NCBI GenBank assembly: GCA_016712565.1
Contig: JADJQU010000003.1
Location: 744,001 to 808,000, forward strand
Direction of reading: 5' to 3'
Origin: Planctomycetota bacterium
Lineage (GTDB): Bacteria; Planctomycetota; UBA1135; GCA-002686595
DNA length: 64,000 nucleotides
Made by a program: the position numbers and the translations under genes. Shown here one piece after another: positions 50,932 to 60,407 of this stretch. The notes under the pieces are model-generated. The model saw only the letters and a list, made by a program, of their open reading frames with translations, had not been told where the DNA came from and searched no databases. Within the stretch, counting starts at the first letter, position 1. Each line of letters starts with the position of its first letter.

Positions 50932-53900
50932 ATGGAGGCGAACCGCATCGAGGCTCTGGAGCTGCTCTCGCGCCCCGGCTGGGCCTGGAGCCTGGCCCAC
51001 GCGCTCTGCCGCGACGAGGCCGAGGCCCAGGATGCCCTGGGTGAGGCGCGCCTGGCCGCCCTGCGGGGTCCCGTCGCCGGCGGCGAGGCGGGCTCGCTGC
51101 GCGCCTGGGTCGCACGCGTCGTGCGCAACGCCGTGTGGCACGGGCGACGCGGCGAGCGCCGCCGTGCCGAGCGTGAGCTGCTTGCGGCCCGCGACGGGGC
51201 CGTGCCGGACGCCGAGCGGGTGCTCGAACGGGAGGAAGCGCGCCGCACCCTGGTGCGCGCGGTGCTCGCCGTGCCCGAGCCCTACCGCGCCGCGCTGATC
51301 GCCCACTACTACGACGGCGTGCGCCCGAGCGTGATCGCCGCCCGCGCGGGGCTGCCCCCCTCGACTGTGCGAAACCGACTGGCGCGCGGGCGTGCCCTGC
51401 TGCGTCGCGAGCTCGAGCAGTCCGACGGTCGCGAGCCGCGGGACTGGTTCGCGGCGGTGGCGCCCCTGCTCGTTCGACCGGATTCGATGGCTCCACTTGC
51501 GCTCGGAGGACTTGCCGTGGGTACGAAGGCAACGCTGGGGATCGCCGGCGCCGCGGCGCTCGCGCTCTTGGGTTCGCTGTGGTGGTGGAACGCTGGCTCC
51601 ACCCCAGTGGAGCGCGCGCTTGGAAGCGCCCGCGGGCCCGGTGAGATCGCCCAGCCGCCTTCGGACGAGCGCGAACCGTCGCCGGAGCGCGCCGGGCTCT
51701 CTGCCGAACGCGTCTCGGCGCCCGCCGAGCCGGCCCGTCGGGCCGACGTGCTCGCGAAGGGCGTGCTGCTCTGCGTGGTCGATGCCGCCGGCGCGCCCGT
51801 GACGGGAGCCCAGATCTCGTGGGCGAGCTCGGAGATCCTGAGTGATTTTTGGCGCGCTGAGCAGGCCGGCGAAGCACCGGACCTCGAGCGTCGGATCGCC
51901 GCCGCGGGTCGCACGGGCGCCGCCGACTCCGCGGGCGAATGCCGCCTGCCCGCCGAGGAAGGCGACCTTGCCGTGGGGGCGCGCGCGGGCGGGCTGTGGA
52001 ACTGGACGATCGCCAAGGCGAACACGCAGGAGCCCGTGGTGCTGGTGCTCGAGCCCTCGCACCGCCTGGTGCTCGAAGTCCTCGACGTCCAGGGACGCCC
52101 CATCGCGGGTGTGCCCGTGGGCCTTTCCATGAGGGGCGTCGACCACCGCGACACGCTGACGTGGACCTCGCGCACGGGCGCCGACGGCCGGGCGACGATC
52201 CCCAAGCTCGAACACGCCATGCGCAATGGCGCGTACCCGAACGACCTGCCCTTCGTCGGCATTGTGGGCCCGTCGGGCAGCGAGATCACGGCGGTCGATC
52301 CGCTCAACCCGCCCGAGGATCCCGTGCGCCTGACCTTGCCGGCGTGCGGCTCGCTCCGCGTGCGCATCGCAGCCCCCGAGAAACCAACTCCCGCGAACTC
52401 GTTCTGGGTTCACGTCACCGAACTGACGCCTGGCCGGCTGCCCGAGGAGTTCGTGCGCGGGAAGCGGCATGGACTGACCGCGACGCTCGCGGACGGGAGC
52501 ACCGAAGTGCGCTGGGCGCACGTGGGATTGGGGCTCGATTTGCTCGTGGAGGCTCAGCCCGAGGGCGTGCTGCGGGCCGCGCCCAAACGAGTACGCGGCC
52601 CCGTGCGCGAGGGCGAGGAGGTGCTCGTGGAGCTGCCGCTCGAGCTCGAGGGATCGCGCATCGCGGCGCGGCTGATCGGACCCGACGGCTCACCCGTGCG
52701 CGCGCGCTGGGTCGAGATGTACCTCGAGGCCATGGATGCCCAGGTCGCGCGCGGCGAGCGTCTCGAGCGCGGCACTTCGGGCGACGATGGGCGCATCGTC
52801 CTGGGGGTGCCGGGGGCCCTGCGCGGCGCGCGCTGCCGCTGGCGCCTGGTGGCCAAGGCCCACACCGACCAACCGCTCGTCGCCGAAGCTCGCACGCTCG
52901 TGCCCCTTGCGTCGGGCGAACTCGACCTCGGCGACGTGCAGCTCTCACGGCCAGCGACGTTCGTGGCCGGCCAGGTGCTCGACGCGCGCGGCGCGCCCGC
53001 GCCCGGAGTGCAGGTGTCGGTCGCGCGCTGGACGCGCATGGGCGGCGAGGGCGCGCCGGAGATGTGGAACTGGACCAGTGGCGTGCAGTCGCCCAACACC
53101 GACGCCGAGGGTCGTTTCCACCTGCGGGACGACCCGCCGCCGGGGCGCTACGCCATCGCGGCGCGCACGGGCGAGTTCGGCTTCGGCGAGTTCGTCCCCT
53201 TCGAGCGCGGCCAGCAGGATCTCGTGGTGCGCCTGCCCTCGCTGGGCGGACTCGCCGGGCGGTTGCTTCTTCCGGAGGGTGTCGAGGCCGCGCGTCTGCG
53301 AGTCACGATCGAGGCCCAGATCGCGTCGGGAGCGAGCCGACCTTCGGTCGTTGCCCCGCGACCCGACGGGACTTTCGACCTCGGGGGTCTCGCGGCCGGC
53401 TCCTATCGGGTCAGCGTGCGGCGCGCGTGGGACGGGGAGGGTGCGGCGCTGGCCCTGGTGCAGGACGTGCTCGTGTCCGAAGGCGAGGTGCACCGCGACC
53501 CGCGGCTCGACCCGTTGGACCTGCGCGAACATCTGCACGCGCTCACGCTCGAGATCGTCGACGAGCGCGGCGCCCCCGTGCCCCTCGGTCACGTCGCGCT
53601 GCAGCCCCATGGGCCCGGCGAACCCGTGGGGCCCTCTGGAACGGTGAAACCCACGGTGCGCGTGGCCTTCGAGCGCGGTGCCCTGCGCCTGTGCGGCGTC
53701 GGTCGGTCGAGCGACGTCACGGTCGTGGCTCCAGGGTTCCGCACGGTGCGTGTCGAGGACGTGAGCGCCTCGCGGCGCATCGCGCTCGAACCGGGCTTCC
53801 AGGTTCGGGTCCGCCTGCCGGTCGGGCTTGCGCTTTCCCCGGAGCCCGTCGGGATGCGGCTGGGCTTCTGGCATGCGGACCATCCGCGCCGTGCGACCGA

Positions 53901-54168
53901 ACGCGTGTTCGACGCACGGGACCAGCCCTCCAGGCAGTGGGGCGGATCCCCGCAGGTCGAATGGGCGCTCGACGGAAGCCCGGAGTTCGAGCTGCTCTTG
54001 CCGCAGTCCGGAACCTGGAGCGTGACATGGGTCGTGCGCCAGCGCCTGCCCGACGGCAGCGAGGGCAACTGGGGCCTGCGCGCCGACTACTCGGGCAACT
54101 CGTTCGTCGTGCCGGCCGACGGCTCGCCCGTGCAGCGCTTCTCGCGGGGCCCGACCCCGATGACCTGA
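50932..54168 (+). CDS. Sigma factor fused through a membrane helix to a large CarboxypepD-reg-like outer part
   Basis: A 1,078-residue protein. Residues about 10-165 are an ECF-like sigma factor: region 2 (SLAHALCRDEAEAQDALGEARLAALRG, SLRAWVARVVRNAVW) and region 4 (RRTLVRAVLAVPEPYRAALIAHYYDG and IAARAGLPPSTVRNRLARGRALLRRELE, an HTH). A helix follows at about 200-218 (TLGIAGAAALALLGSLWWW). The remaining about 860 residues lie outside and repeat the CarboxypepD-reg pattern (LVLEVLDVQGRPIAGVPVGL, FVAGQVLDARGAPAPGVQVSV, LTLEIVDERGAPVPLGHVAL). Hence a tethered transcription factor with a large sensor- or wall-binding part. ATG 50932. Confidence 0.85.
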   Translation: MEANRIEALELLSRPGWAWSLAHALCRDEAEAQDALGEARLAALRGPVAGGEAGSLRAWVARVVRNAVWHGRRGERRRAERELLAARDGAVPDAERVLEREEARRTLVRAVLAVPEPYRAALIAHYYDGVRPSVIAARAGLPPSTVRNRLARGRALLRRELEQSDGREPRDWFAAVAPLLVRPDSMAPLALGGLAVGTKATLGIAGAAALALLGSLWWWNAGSTPVERALGSARGPGEIAQPPSDEREPSPERAGLSAERVSAPAEPARRADVLAKGVLLCVVDAAGAPVTGAQISWASSEILSDFWRAEQAGEAPDLERRIAAAGRTGAADSAGECRLPAEEGDLAVGARAGGLWNWTIAKANTQEPVVLVLEPSHRLVLEVLDVQGRPIAGVPVGLSMRGVDHRDTLTWTSRTGADGRATIPKLEHAMRNGAYPNDLPFVGIVGPSGSEITAVDPLNPPEDPVRLTLPACGSLRVRIAAPEKPTPANSFWVHVTELTPGRLPEEFVRGKRHGLTATLADGSTEVRWAHVGLGLDLLVEAQPEGVLRAAPKRVRGPVREGEEVLVELPLELEGSRIAARLIGPDGSPVRARWVEMYLEAMDAQVARGERLERGTSGDDGRIVLGVPGALRGARCRWRLVAKAHTDQPLVAEARTLVPLASGELDLGDVQLSRPATFVAGQVLDARGAPAPGVQVSVARWTRMGGEGAPEMWNWTSGVQSPNTDAEGRFHLRDDPPPGRYAIAARTGEFGFGEFVPFERGQQDLVVRLPSLGGLAGRLLLPEGVEAARLRVTIEAQIASGASRPSVVAPRPDGTFDLGGLAAGSYRVSVRRAWDGEGAALALVQDVLVSEGEVHRDPRLDPLDLREHLHALTLEIVDERGAPVPLGHVALQPHGPGEPVGPSGTVKPTVRVAFERGALRLCGVGRSSDVTVVAPGFRTVRVEDVSASRRIALEPGFQVRVRLPVGLALSPEPVGMRLGFWHADHPRRATERVFDARDQPSRQWGGSPQVEWALDGSPEFELLLPQSGTWSVTWVVRQRLPDGSEGNWGLRADYSGNSFVVPADGSPVQRFSRGPTPMT

Positions 54169-54418
54169 CACGCGTGCTGCGCGAGCTCGACCGCGACTAG
54201 AGAGTGCCGTCGCGCCCGTCCGTCGCGCGCGGCGCCCCGGCTGTCGCGGAATGCCGCGTCGAGCGGCCCAGGACCTCCCAGCCCGCGGCTCCGGGGCCCC
54301 TTGCAAGGCCGTCGCCGGCAAGTCCCCGTGTCACGGGGCCCCGCGCGGGCCGGGGACGGCGCGAAACCGCACCTCCCCACTTCCCTCCGGCCGCCTCGGG
54401 GCCCAAAGTGCGCGGTCC

Positions 54419-56245
54419 ATGGCTCACCCCCGGACCACGCCCCCCGACCTGCGGGAGTTCATCGCCGACCTGCGCGCTTCCGGCGACCTCGCCGTGGTCG
54501 AGGCCGAGGTGGACTCGCGTTTGGAGGCGGCCGAGATCCATCGGCGCGTGATCGCGGCCGGAGGACCGGCCCTGTGGTTCTCCAAGGTGCGCGGTTGCGA
54601 CTTCCCGCTGGTCACGAACCTGTTCGGCACCGCCTCGAGGGTCGAGCGCGCCTTCGGCCGCCGGCCGCGGGAATTCATCGGCGAGGTGGCGCGGCTGCCC
54701 GAAGAACTGATGCCCCCCACGCTCGGAAAACTGTGGGCCAAGCGCGGACTGTTCGCTTCGCTGGCGCGCATCGGGTTGTCGCGCAGGTCCTCGGGTCCGG
54801 TGAGCGAGGTGGTCGACTCGCCGCCGCGCCTCGCGCGACTGCCGGCGCTGCAGACCTGGCCCCGCGACGGCGGGCGCTTCATCACATTGCCGCTGGTCAC
54901 CACCGAACACCCCGTGAAGGGCACGCCCAACCTGGGCATGTACCGCATCCAGTTGTACGACGAGGCGGACGGCGGCTCGCGCACCGGACTGCACATGCAG
55001 ATCGGCAAGGGCGGCGGCTTCCACCTGGCGGAAGCCGAGGCGGCGGGCCGCGCGCTCTCGGTCAACATCTCGGTCGGAGGACCGCCCGCCCTGATCCTCT
55101 CGGCCATCGCGCCGCTTCCGGAGAACGTCCCCGAGGTGCTCTTGGCGAGCCTGCTCTTGAAGCGCAAACTCGGCCTCGCGGACAACCCCGCCGGCCCCCT
55201 GCCGCTGTTCGCCGACGCGGAATTCGCACTGGTGGGCGAAGTGGCCTGCGGCGCGCGCCGGGCCGAAGGACCGTTCGGCGACCACTACGGCTACTACTCC
55301 GAAATCCACGATTATCCGCTGTTCTCCTGCAAGAGCCTGTGCCGCAGGAAGGACGCGATTTTTCCGGCGACGGTGGTGGGCAAGCCCCGTCAGGAGGACT
55401 TTTTCCTCGGCGACTACCTGCAGGAGCTGCTCTCGCCGCTCTTCCCCCTGGTCATGCCCGGCGTGCGCGACCTGTGGAGCTACGGCGAAACGGGTTACCA
55501 CTCCCTGGGCGCCGCGGTGGTGCGCGAGCGCTACAAGCGCGAGTCCATGGCGAGCGCCTTCCGCATCCTCGGCGAGGGCCAGCTGGCCCTGACCAAGTTC
55601 CTCCTGCTCACCGATTCGCCGGTGGACTTGCGGGACTTCAAGCAGACGCTGGTGCACGTGCTGGAACGCGCCGACTTCCGCACGGACCTGTTCGTGTTCG
55701 CCAACCTGTCCATGGACTCCCTCGACTACGCGGGCCCGCGGATCAACGAGGGCGGCAAGGGCGTGCTGCTGGGCTGCGGGGCGAAGAAGCGCGAACTGCC
55801 GCGGGAATTCCACGGGGTCCCGCCCGCGGGGGTCCGCGACGTGCGAGTGTTCGTTCCCGGCTGCCTGGTGCTGACCGCGGCGGGGCATGCCGAGGATCCC
55901 GGGGCCCCCGCTCGCCTCGCCGGCCATTCCGCGTTTCGCGACTGGCCGTTGATCGTGGTCAGCGACGACGCCCTGCGCGCCACGCGCAGCTCGATGAACT
56001 TCCTCTGGACCACGTTCACGCGCTTCGATCCCGCGGCGGACATCCACGCGGCGAAGACCGAACTCGTGCACAACCACGCCAGCCACACGGCGCCGATCGC
56101 CATCGACGCGCGCATGAAGGCCTGGTACCCCAAGGAGCTCTCCAGCGACCCCGCCACCGCCGCCCTGGTGAGTCGGCGCTGGAAGGAGTACTTCCCCGCG
56201 GGCCGGGTCGAAATGGGCGACGCGGAAGCGGCGCACCTGGACTGA
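54419..56245 (+). CDS. ubiD: UbiD-family prenylated-FMN decarboxylase
   Basis: A 608-residue enzyme of the 3-polyprenyl-4-hydroxybenzoate decarboxylase family, which uses prenylated FMN made by UbiX. Seen: LREFIADLRASGDLAVVEAEVD, LWFSKVRGCDFPLVTNLFGTASRV, HPVKGTPNLGMYRIQLYDE, GLHMQIGKGGGFHL, ISVGGPPALILSA, and the catalytic RRAEGPFGDHYGYYS near residue 282 (Glu of E-G-P-F-G). The C-terminal part (TAADHAED-like LTAAGHAEDPG, NFLWTTFTRFDPAADIH) is intact. It could serve ubiquinone- or menaquinone-related, or other aromatic decarboxylation. No UbiX or other quinone genes are nearby. ATG 54419. Confidence 0.9.
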   Translation: MAHPRTTPPDLREFIADLRASGDLAVVEAEVDSRLEAAEIHRRVIAAGGPALWFSKVRGCDFPLVTNLFGTASRVERAFGRRPREFIGEVARLPEELMPPTLGKLWAKRGLFASLARIGLSRRSSGPVSEVVDSPPRLARLPALQTWPRDGGRFITLPLVTTEHPVKGTPNLGMYRIQLYDEADGGSRTGLHMQIGKGGGFHLAEAEAAGRALSVNISVGGPPALILSAIAPLPENVPEVLLASLLLKRKLGLADNPAGPLPLFADAEFALVGEVACGARRAEGPFGDHYGYYSEIHDYPLFSCKSLCRRKDAIFPATVVGKPRQEDFFLGDYLQELLSPLFPLVMPGVRDLWSYGETGYHSLGAAVVRERYKRESMASAFRILGEGQLALTKFLLLTDSPVDLRDFKQTLVHVLERADFRTDLFVFANLSMDSLDYAGPRINEGGKGVLLGCGAKKRELPREFHGVPPAGVRDVRVFVPGCLVLTAAGHAEDPGAPARLAGHSAFRDWPLIVVSDDALRATRSSMNFLWTTFTRFDPAADIHAAKTELVHNHASHTAPIAIDARMKAWYPKELSSDPATAALVSRRWKEYFPAGRVEMGDAEAAHLD

Positions 56246-56285
56246 GCGCCGGTCCAAGTTCCCGGTCATGGGCTAAGAGCACCCC

Positions 56286-57113
56286 ATGAAACTCTCCCTC
56301 GCCCTGTGCCTCGCGGCCCTGCTCTCCGGCTGGTTCGGCGCGTCCGCCCCCCAGGAACCCGCCCGGCCCGGCTTCGACCACGAACACGGCCTGTGGTCCA
56401 AGGTGCTGGCCGAGTTCGTGGTGGAGGGCCGGGTGGACTACCTGGAACTCTCCAAGCGGACCGCCGACCTCGACCGCTACGCGCAGGAGCTGTGCACCGT
56501 CGAGCCCTCGGATTTCGCGAACTGGACCAAGGAGCAACGCCTCGCTTTCTGGCTCAACGCCCACAACGCCTTCGCGCTGCAGGCGATGCTGCTGCACTAT
56601 CCCCTGGAGAACCTCGATTCGCCCCGCGACATCGGCGGCAAGCACAGCGGCAAGGTCTGGAAGGAACGCAACCTGCGGCTCGGCCGGCTGGTGCCCGGGC
56701 TCTCCACGGCGGACTTGTCCCTGGAGGAGCTCGTGGAGCGCGTGCTGCGGCCCCAATTCAAGGACGCGCGGGTCCATGCCGCCCTGACCAACGGTTGCCT
56801 GGGGGCGCCGGCCCTGGGCCGTCAAGCCTTCACGGCCAAGGAGGTCGACCGGGAGCTCACGGCCGCGGCCCGCGCCTGGATCGCCGATCCCCTGCGCACG
56901 CGCTTCTCGAAGACCGAGCCCGTGGTCGAAGCCTCGGTCACCTTCGAGGCCTGCCGCGCGGACTTCGCCCGGGAAGCAGGCTCGGTCGAAGCCTGGATCC
57001 TGAGCCACGCCTCCCTGGAGGAGAAGATCCGCCTGGGGGCCGGCGTCGAACTCGCCTACCGGCCGCTCGCCTACGACTGGCGCCTCAACGACGTCGAACG
57101 CGGGGCGAAGTAA
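56286..57113 (+). CDS. DUF547 exported protein
   Basis: A 275-residue protein with a signal peptide (LALCLAALLSGWFGASA). The DUF547 pattern is visible: LAEFVVEGRVDYLELSKRTADLDRYAQEL, RLAFWLNAHNAFALQAMLLHYPLENL, LSLEELVERVLRPQFKDARVHAALTNGCLGAPAL. It is often a thiol-dependent hydrolase-like fold of unknown activity; the CLG segment may hold the nucleophile Cys. It follows ubiD by 40 bp on the same strand. It converges with tryptophan 2,3-dioxygenase (6 bp between stops). Confidence 0.88.
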   Translation: MKLSLALCLAALLSGWFGASAPQEPARPGFDHEHGLWSKVLAEFVVEGRVDYLELSKRTADLDRYAQELCTVEPSDFANWTKEQRLAFWLNAHNAFALQAMLLHYPLENLDSPRDIGGKHSGKVWKERNLRLGRLVPGLSTADLSLEELVERVLRPQFKDARVHAALTNGCLGAPALGRQAFTAKEVDRELTAAARAWIADPLRTRFSKTEPVVEASVTFEACRADFAREAGSVEAWILSHASLEEKIRLGAGVELAYRPLAYDWRLNDVERGAK

Positions 57114-57119
57114 GGAACG

Positions 57120-58304
57120 TCAGGCCCGAGCGCTCTTGAAACCGTAGTACTCCGGATTCGACAGCGCCGGCGCCAATTCCCGCGGGATCTGGAGCGTGCG
57201 AATCGCCCACAGGTCGCGGAACACGCGGTACTTGAGCGCCGTGGTGTCCAGGTATTCGACCCCGGCGCTCCCGCCGGTGCCCGTGCGGCGGCCGATGATG
57301 CGCTCCACCATGCGCGCGTGGCGCTGACGGAACACCACGAACAACTGCTCCACCTCCACCAGCCGGTCCAAGAGCGCCCGGGGCCAGGCGAGCAGCGGCA
57401 GCTCCCGGTAGGTCTCGATCAGGATCATGGCGCAGCGGATGCGCTTGACGCGCGCTCCGCCCTCGCTCTCGGGCGGATGCAGGAACGCGCGCACGGCCTG
57501 CTTCTCCCCCTCGTACCGCTGGGCGAGCCGCGCCCGATCGGCGCCGCTGCCGGCGATCTCCAGGGCCCGGGCCGCGCTGCGGTCCACGGCGCGGCCGTGG
57601 GCCGCCAGGAAGTTCTCCGCGAAGCGCTCCAGGGCGGCCTCGGCCCCGGGATCCCCGGGCCCGACCCCGTCGATGGGCGTGCGCTGGAGCCACTGCTCGA
57701 TGGCCTCCTTGAGGGTCGGCCGGTCGGCCAGGGCCTGGGTCACGCGCGCATGGGCCGGCGAGGGACGCCCGTCCGCCGACTTGAGGGCCTCGAGGTAGCT
57801 GCCCTCGGCACCCAGGGCGATGCGCTCCGATTCCTGCAGGCCGAGCATCAGCTCGATCTGGCGCAATTGTGCGCTCTGGAACCCGCTGGCCCCCATCAAT
57901 TTGTCCCGGAAGCCCAGGTATTCGCGCGTGTTGAGCGTCTCCATCACCTCCCAGTGGGACGTGCTGACGCGGAAGATCGTGGCGATCCGCTCCAGGGAAT
58001 GGACCGCGCCGGACAACTGCTGCTCCTCCACGAACGGCCGCTGGAACAGATCCCGGGAGGCGCGCAGCTCGCGGTAAATGAGCTTGAGCCACAGCTCGAA
58101 GACCTGGTGCACGGTAATGAAAAGCACCTCGTCGTTCTCAAGGCGCGATTCGTCGCGGTCCAGGCCGCCTTGGAGCGCCAGGAGCTCCTCGACCTGGATG
58201 TAATCCCAATAGCTGGTGGCGGGCCTCGGCTTGACGAGAGCGTACGAAACGACGGCGGGCGAAGGGGTGCCGGGAACGTAGAATCGGGGCGTGACTGGGG
58301 TCAT
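57120..58304 (-). CDS. kynA: Tryptophan 2,3-dioxygenase
   Basis: A 394-residue haem enzyme catalysing the first step of the kynurenine pathway. SYWDYIQVEELLALQGG, NDEVLFITVHQVFELWLKLI (distal His), RRPTGFQS-like SGFQSAQLRQIELMLGL, RRQRHARMVERIIGRRTGTGGSAGVEYLDTT (proximal His and G-T-G-G-S motif), ALKYRVFRDLWAIRTL. All key residues are visible. An N-terminal extension of about 25 residues precedes the usual start. ATG 58304 shares the CATG with the divergent ankyrin gene. No other kynurenine genes are nearby. Confidence 0.93.
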   Translation of the reverse strand: MTPVTPRFYVPGTPSPAVVSYALVKPRPATSYWDYIQVEELLALQGGLDRDESRLENDEVLFITVHQVFELWLKLIYRELRASRDLFQRPFVEEQQLSGAVHSLERIATIFRVSTSHWEVMETLNTREYLGFRDKLMGASGFQSAQLRQIELMLGLQESERIALGAEGSYLEALKSADGRPSPAHARVTQALADRPTLKEAIEQWLQRTPIDGVGPGDPGAEAALERFAENFLAAHGRAVDRSAARALEIAGSGADRARLAQRYEGEKQAVRAFLHPPESEGGARVKRIRCAMILIETYRELPLLAWPRALLDRLVEVEQLFVVFRQRHARMVERIIGRRTGTGGSAGVEYLDTTALKYRVFRDLWAIRTLQIPRELAPALSNPEYYGFKSARA

Positions 58305-59973
58305 GTTCGACCACGGGGCCGAGCAGCGGCCCGTCCTGACCACGCGCGCCCTGCTCCTGGGGTTCGCGGGGCTCCTCGTCGTCGCCGTGCTCGTGGGCTG
58401 GCTCGCCGGCCGCGAGGACCCGCCCGCCCGCCGCGATTCCCATCGAGCCCTGGCCCCGCGCCCCAAGGCGCGCGGCCGAATCGATGCCGCCCTGCCGGCG
58501 GCGGCGGCCCGAGGCGATTTCGAAGCCGTCACGGCGCTCCTGCAGGCGGGCGTCGACCCCGACTCGCCCTCGCCGCGCGGGCGCAGCGCGCTGACGGAAG
58601 CGATCCGTGCCGGTGAAACGGAAATCGCCCGAGCGCTCCTGCGAGCCGGCGCCGAGGTGTCCTCCGGCGGCGCGCGCCGGCCCGCGGATCTGATCCTGGC
58701 CGCCGAGCACGACGACGCCTTCCTGATCGCGCTCCTGGTGAACGCCGGAGCGGCCGTGGAAGCCCGCGATCTCGAAGGCGCCACGGCTCTGCATCGCGCA
58801 GGCGAGTGCGGCCGCCCCAACGCCGTGACGGCCCTGCTGGACGCTTCGGCAAGCCTGGAGCCCCGCGACGATCTGGGCTTCACTCCCCTGGCCCGGGCCG
58901 TGCTCGCCGGACGGCTCCCCGCCGTGCGCGCGCTGCTGGCACGGGGCGCCGAGTTCAGCGCCCGGGACCTGCGGGGCCGCGTGGTGCTGCAACTGGCCGC
59001 CGCCGGGGGCGATCCGGAGATCGTCGAGGCGCTGCTCGAGGCGGGCGCGGACCCCCATGCCGGGGACCTCTTGGGCTGGACGAGCCTCCACGAAGCGGCG
59101 GCCCTGGGCCGCACGGCCGCCCTGCGGCTGCTGCTCCCGGAATACGATCCGGCGTCCCTCGGCGCGCGCACGGCGCGGGGAGCGACGGCCCTGCACCTGG
59201 CGGCCCGACGCGGCGAAGTGGATTGCGTGGCGCTGCTGCTGGAGGCCGGGGTCGATCCGTCGGTCCGCGATGCCGACGGCCGCCAAGCCCGTGACCTGGC
59301 GCCCGCCACCGTGGTCGACGCCGCGTGGGCGCGCCTGGGCCCACCCGCGCCTCCCCTGGACGCCCAGGGCACGTTCCCGTCGTTGGACGGGGACCCCGGG
59401 TTCGGCCCGAAGCTCATCGAGTCGGCGCTGCTCGACGCCGCGCCTCGCCGGCCGCTCCTGTTCACGGGCCTGCGGCGCGCCCTGGCGAGCCCCGAGGAGC
59501 GCCTGGGCCTGGAATTGGCCGTCTGGGAGGATGGCGCGGCGCTGTGCTCCTCTTGGGCCGAAGCGGACCAGCCCCGCCTGCTGGCGGGCATTCTCCAACG
59601 GCGGCTCGTGGAGAGCGCCGTGCGCGACCTGGAGGAATCGGGCTGGTTCGAGGAACCCCTGCCGCCCGCGCCCGCCGCCTCGGCCTCCCGCGGCAACGGC
59701 GACTCCACCGGGGAGAGCGTGATCTGGATTTTCGGCCGCGACGGCCGCTACGAGGAGCGCACCTGGGACAGCGTCGACCGCCTCGACGATCCCCAGCGCG
59801 GCATGAGTCGCGCGCGCTTCGCCGCCTGGTCCTTTTCGCGCTCCAAGGTGGTCGACATCCTGCGCACCCTGCGACCCTCGATCACGCGCGAGTTGTCCTT
59901 CGTGCTCACGCCCGCGCGGGAGTTTCGCGGCATCTCCTTCGACCACGGCGTCCACGCGCCGTGGCTCCAGTGA
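58303..59973 (+). CDS. Membrane-anchored ankyrin repeat protein
   Basis: A 556-residue protein with one helix (residues about 17-37: LLLGFAGLLVVAVLVGWLAG) and some eight ankyrin repeats from about residue 60 to 345 (A-A-A-R-G-D-F-E-A-V, L-L-x-A-G-A-x-x-x-x-x-D, for example EGATALHRAGECGRPNAVTALLDAS and GATALHLAARRGEVDCVALLLEAGVDPS). The last 200 residues are an unrecognised domain (WSFSRSKVVDILRTLRP, REFRGISFDHGVH). Ankyrin repeats mediate protein contacts. ATG 58303; a GTG at 58291 is possible. The start overlaps kynA's start on the other strand. Confidence 0.85.
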   Translation: MFDHGAEQRPVLTTRALLLGFAGLLVVAVLVGWLAGREDPPARRDSHRALAPRPKARGRIDAALPAAAARGDFEAVTALLQAGVDPDSPSPRGRSALTEAIRAGETEIARALLRAGAEVSSGGARRPADLILAAEHDDAFLIALLVNAGAAVEARDLEGATALHRAGECGRPNAVTALLDASASLEPRDDLGFTPLARAVLAGRLPAVRALLARGAEFSARDLRGRVVLQLAAAGGDPEIVEALLEAGADPHAGDLLGWTSLHEAAALGRTAALRLLLPEYDPASLGARTARGATALHLAARRGEVDCVALLLEAGVDPSVRDADGRQARDLAPATVVDAAWARLGPPAPPLDAQGTFPSLDGDPGFGPKLIESALLDAAPRRPLLFTGLRRALASPEERLGLELAVWEDGAALCSSWAEADQPRLLAGILQRRLVESAVRDLEESGWFEEPLPPAPAASASRGNGDSTGESVIWIFGRDGRYEERTWDSVDRLDDPQRGMSRARFAAWSFSRSKVVDILRTLRPSITRELSFVLTPAREFRGISFDHGVHAPWLQ

Positions 59974-59976
59974 TCG

Positions 59977-60342
59977 TCAGCGCCGGAGGGCCTGCGCACC
60001 AAAGGCGAGCCAGCCCGCCAGGAAGAGCACGCCGCCCAGGGGGGTCAGGGGCCCGACCCAGGACGGCGCGCCCAGGGCGAGGCCGTAGAGCGAACCCGAG
60101 AAGCACAGGATTCCGGCCGAGAACAGCCATGCGGGAGTCGCGCCGCCGGCCGCGCGCTCGCGCCACAGTCCGTGGGCGATCAGGCCCAGGCCGTGCAGGG
60201 CCTGGTAGTGCACCCCGGTGGTCCAGATCGCCACCTGCTCGGGCCCCACCACCTGCTTCAAACCGTGGGCCCCGAACGCCCCGAGAGCGACCGCCACGAA
60301 CAGGGTGAACGCTCCCGCCGCAACCCAATGTCTGGGGATCAT
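59977..60342 (-). CDS. DUF423 family membrane protein
   Basis: A 121-residue protein with four helices. HWVAAGAFTLFVAVALGAFGAHGLK is the family N-terminus (G-A-F-G-A-H-x-L), TGVHYQALHGLGLIAHGL the second conserved block (Y-Q-x-x-H-x-L), and LFSAGILCFSGSLYGLAL, LTPLGGVLFLAGWLAFGAQALRR the last helices. Function unknown. ATG start 65 bp from the divergent EEP gene; it converges with the ankyrin gene. Confidence 0.9.
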   Translation of the reverse strand: MIPRHWVAAGAFTLFVAVALGAFGAHGLKQVVGPEQVAIWTTGVHYQALHGLGLIAHGLWRERAAGGATPAWLFSAGILCFSGSLYGLALGAPSWVGPLTPLGGVLFLAGWLAFGAQALRR

Positions 60343-60407
60343 GGCGCCACCCTACCAAGCGGGCGGGTCGCCGCCGCGGCCGCGCCCCCGTCCGTGTACG
60401 CTATTGC

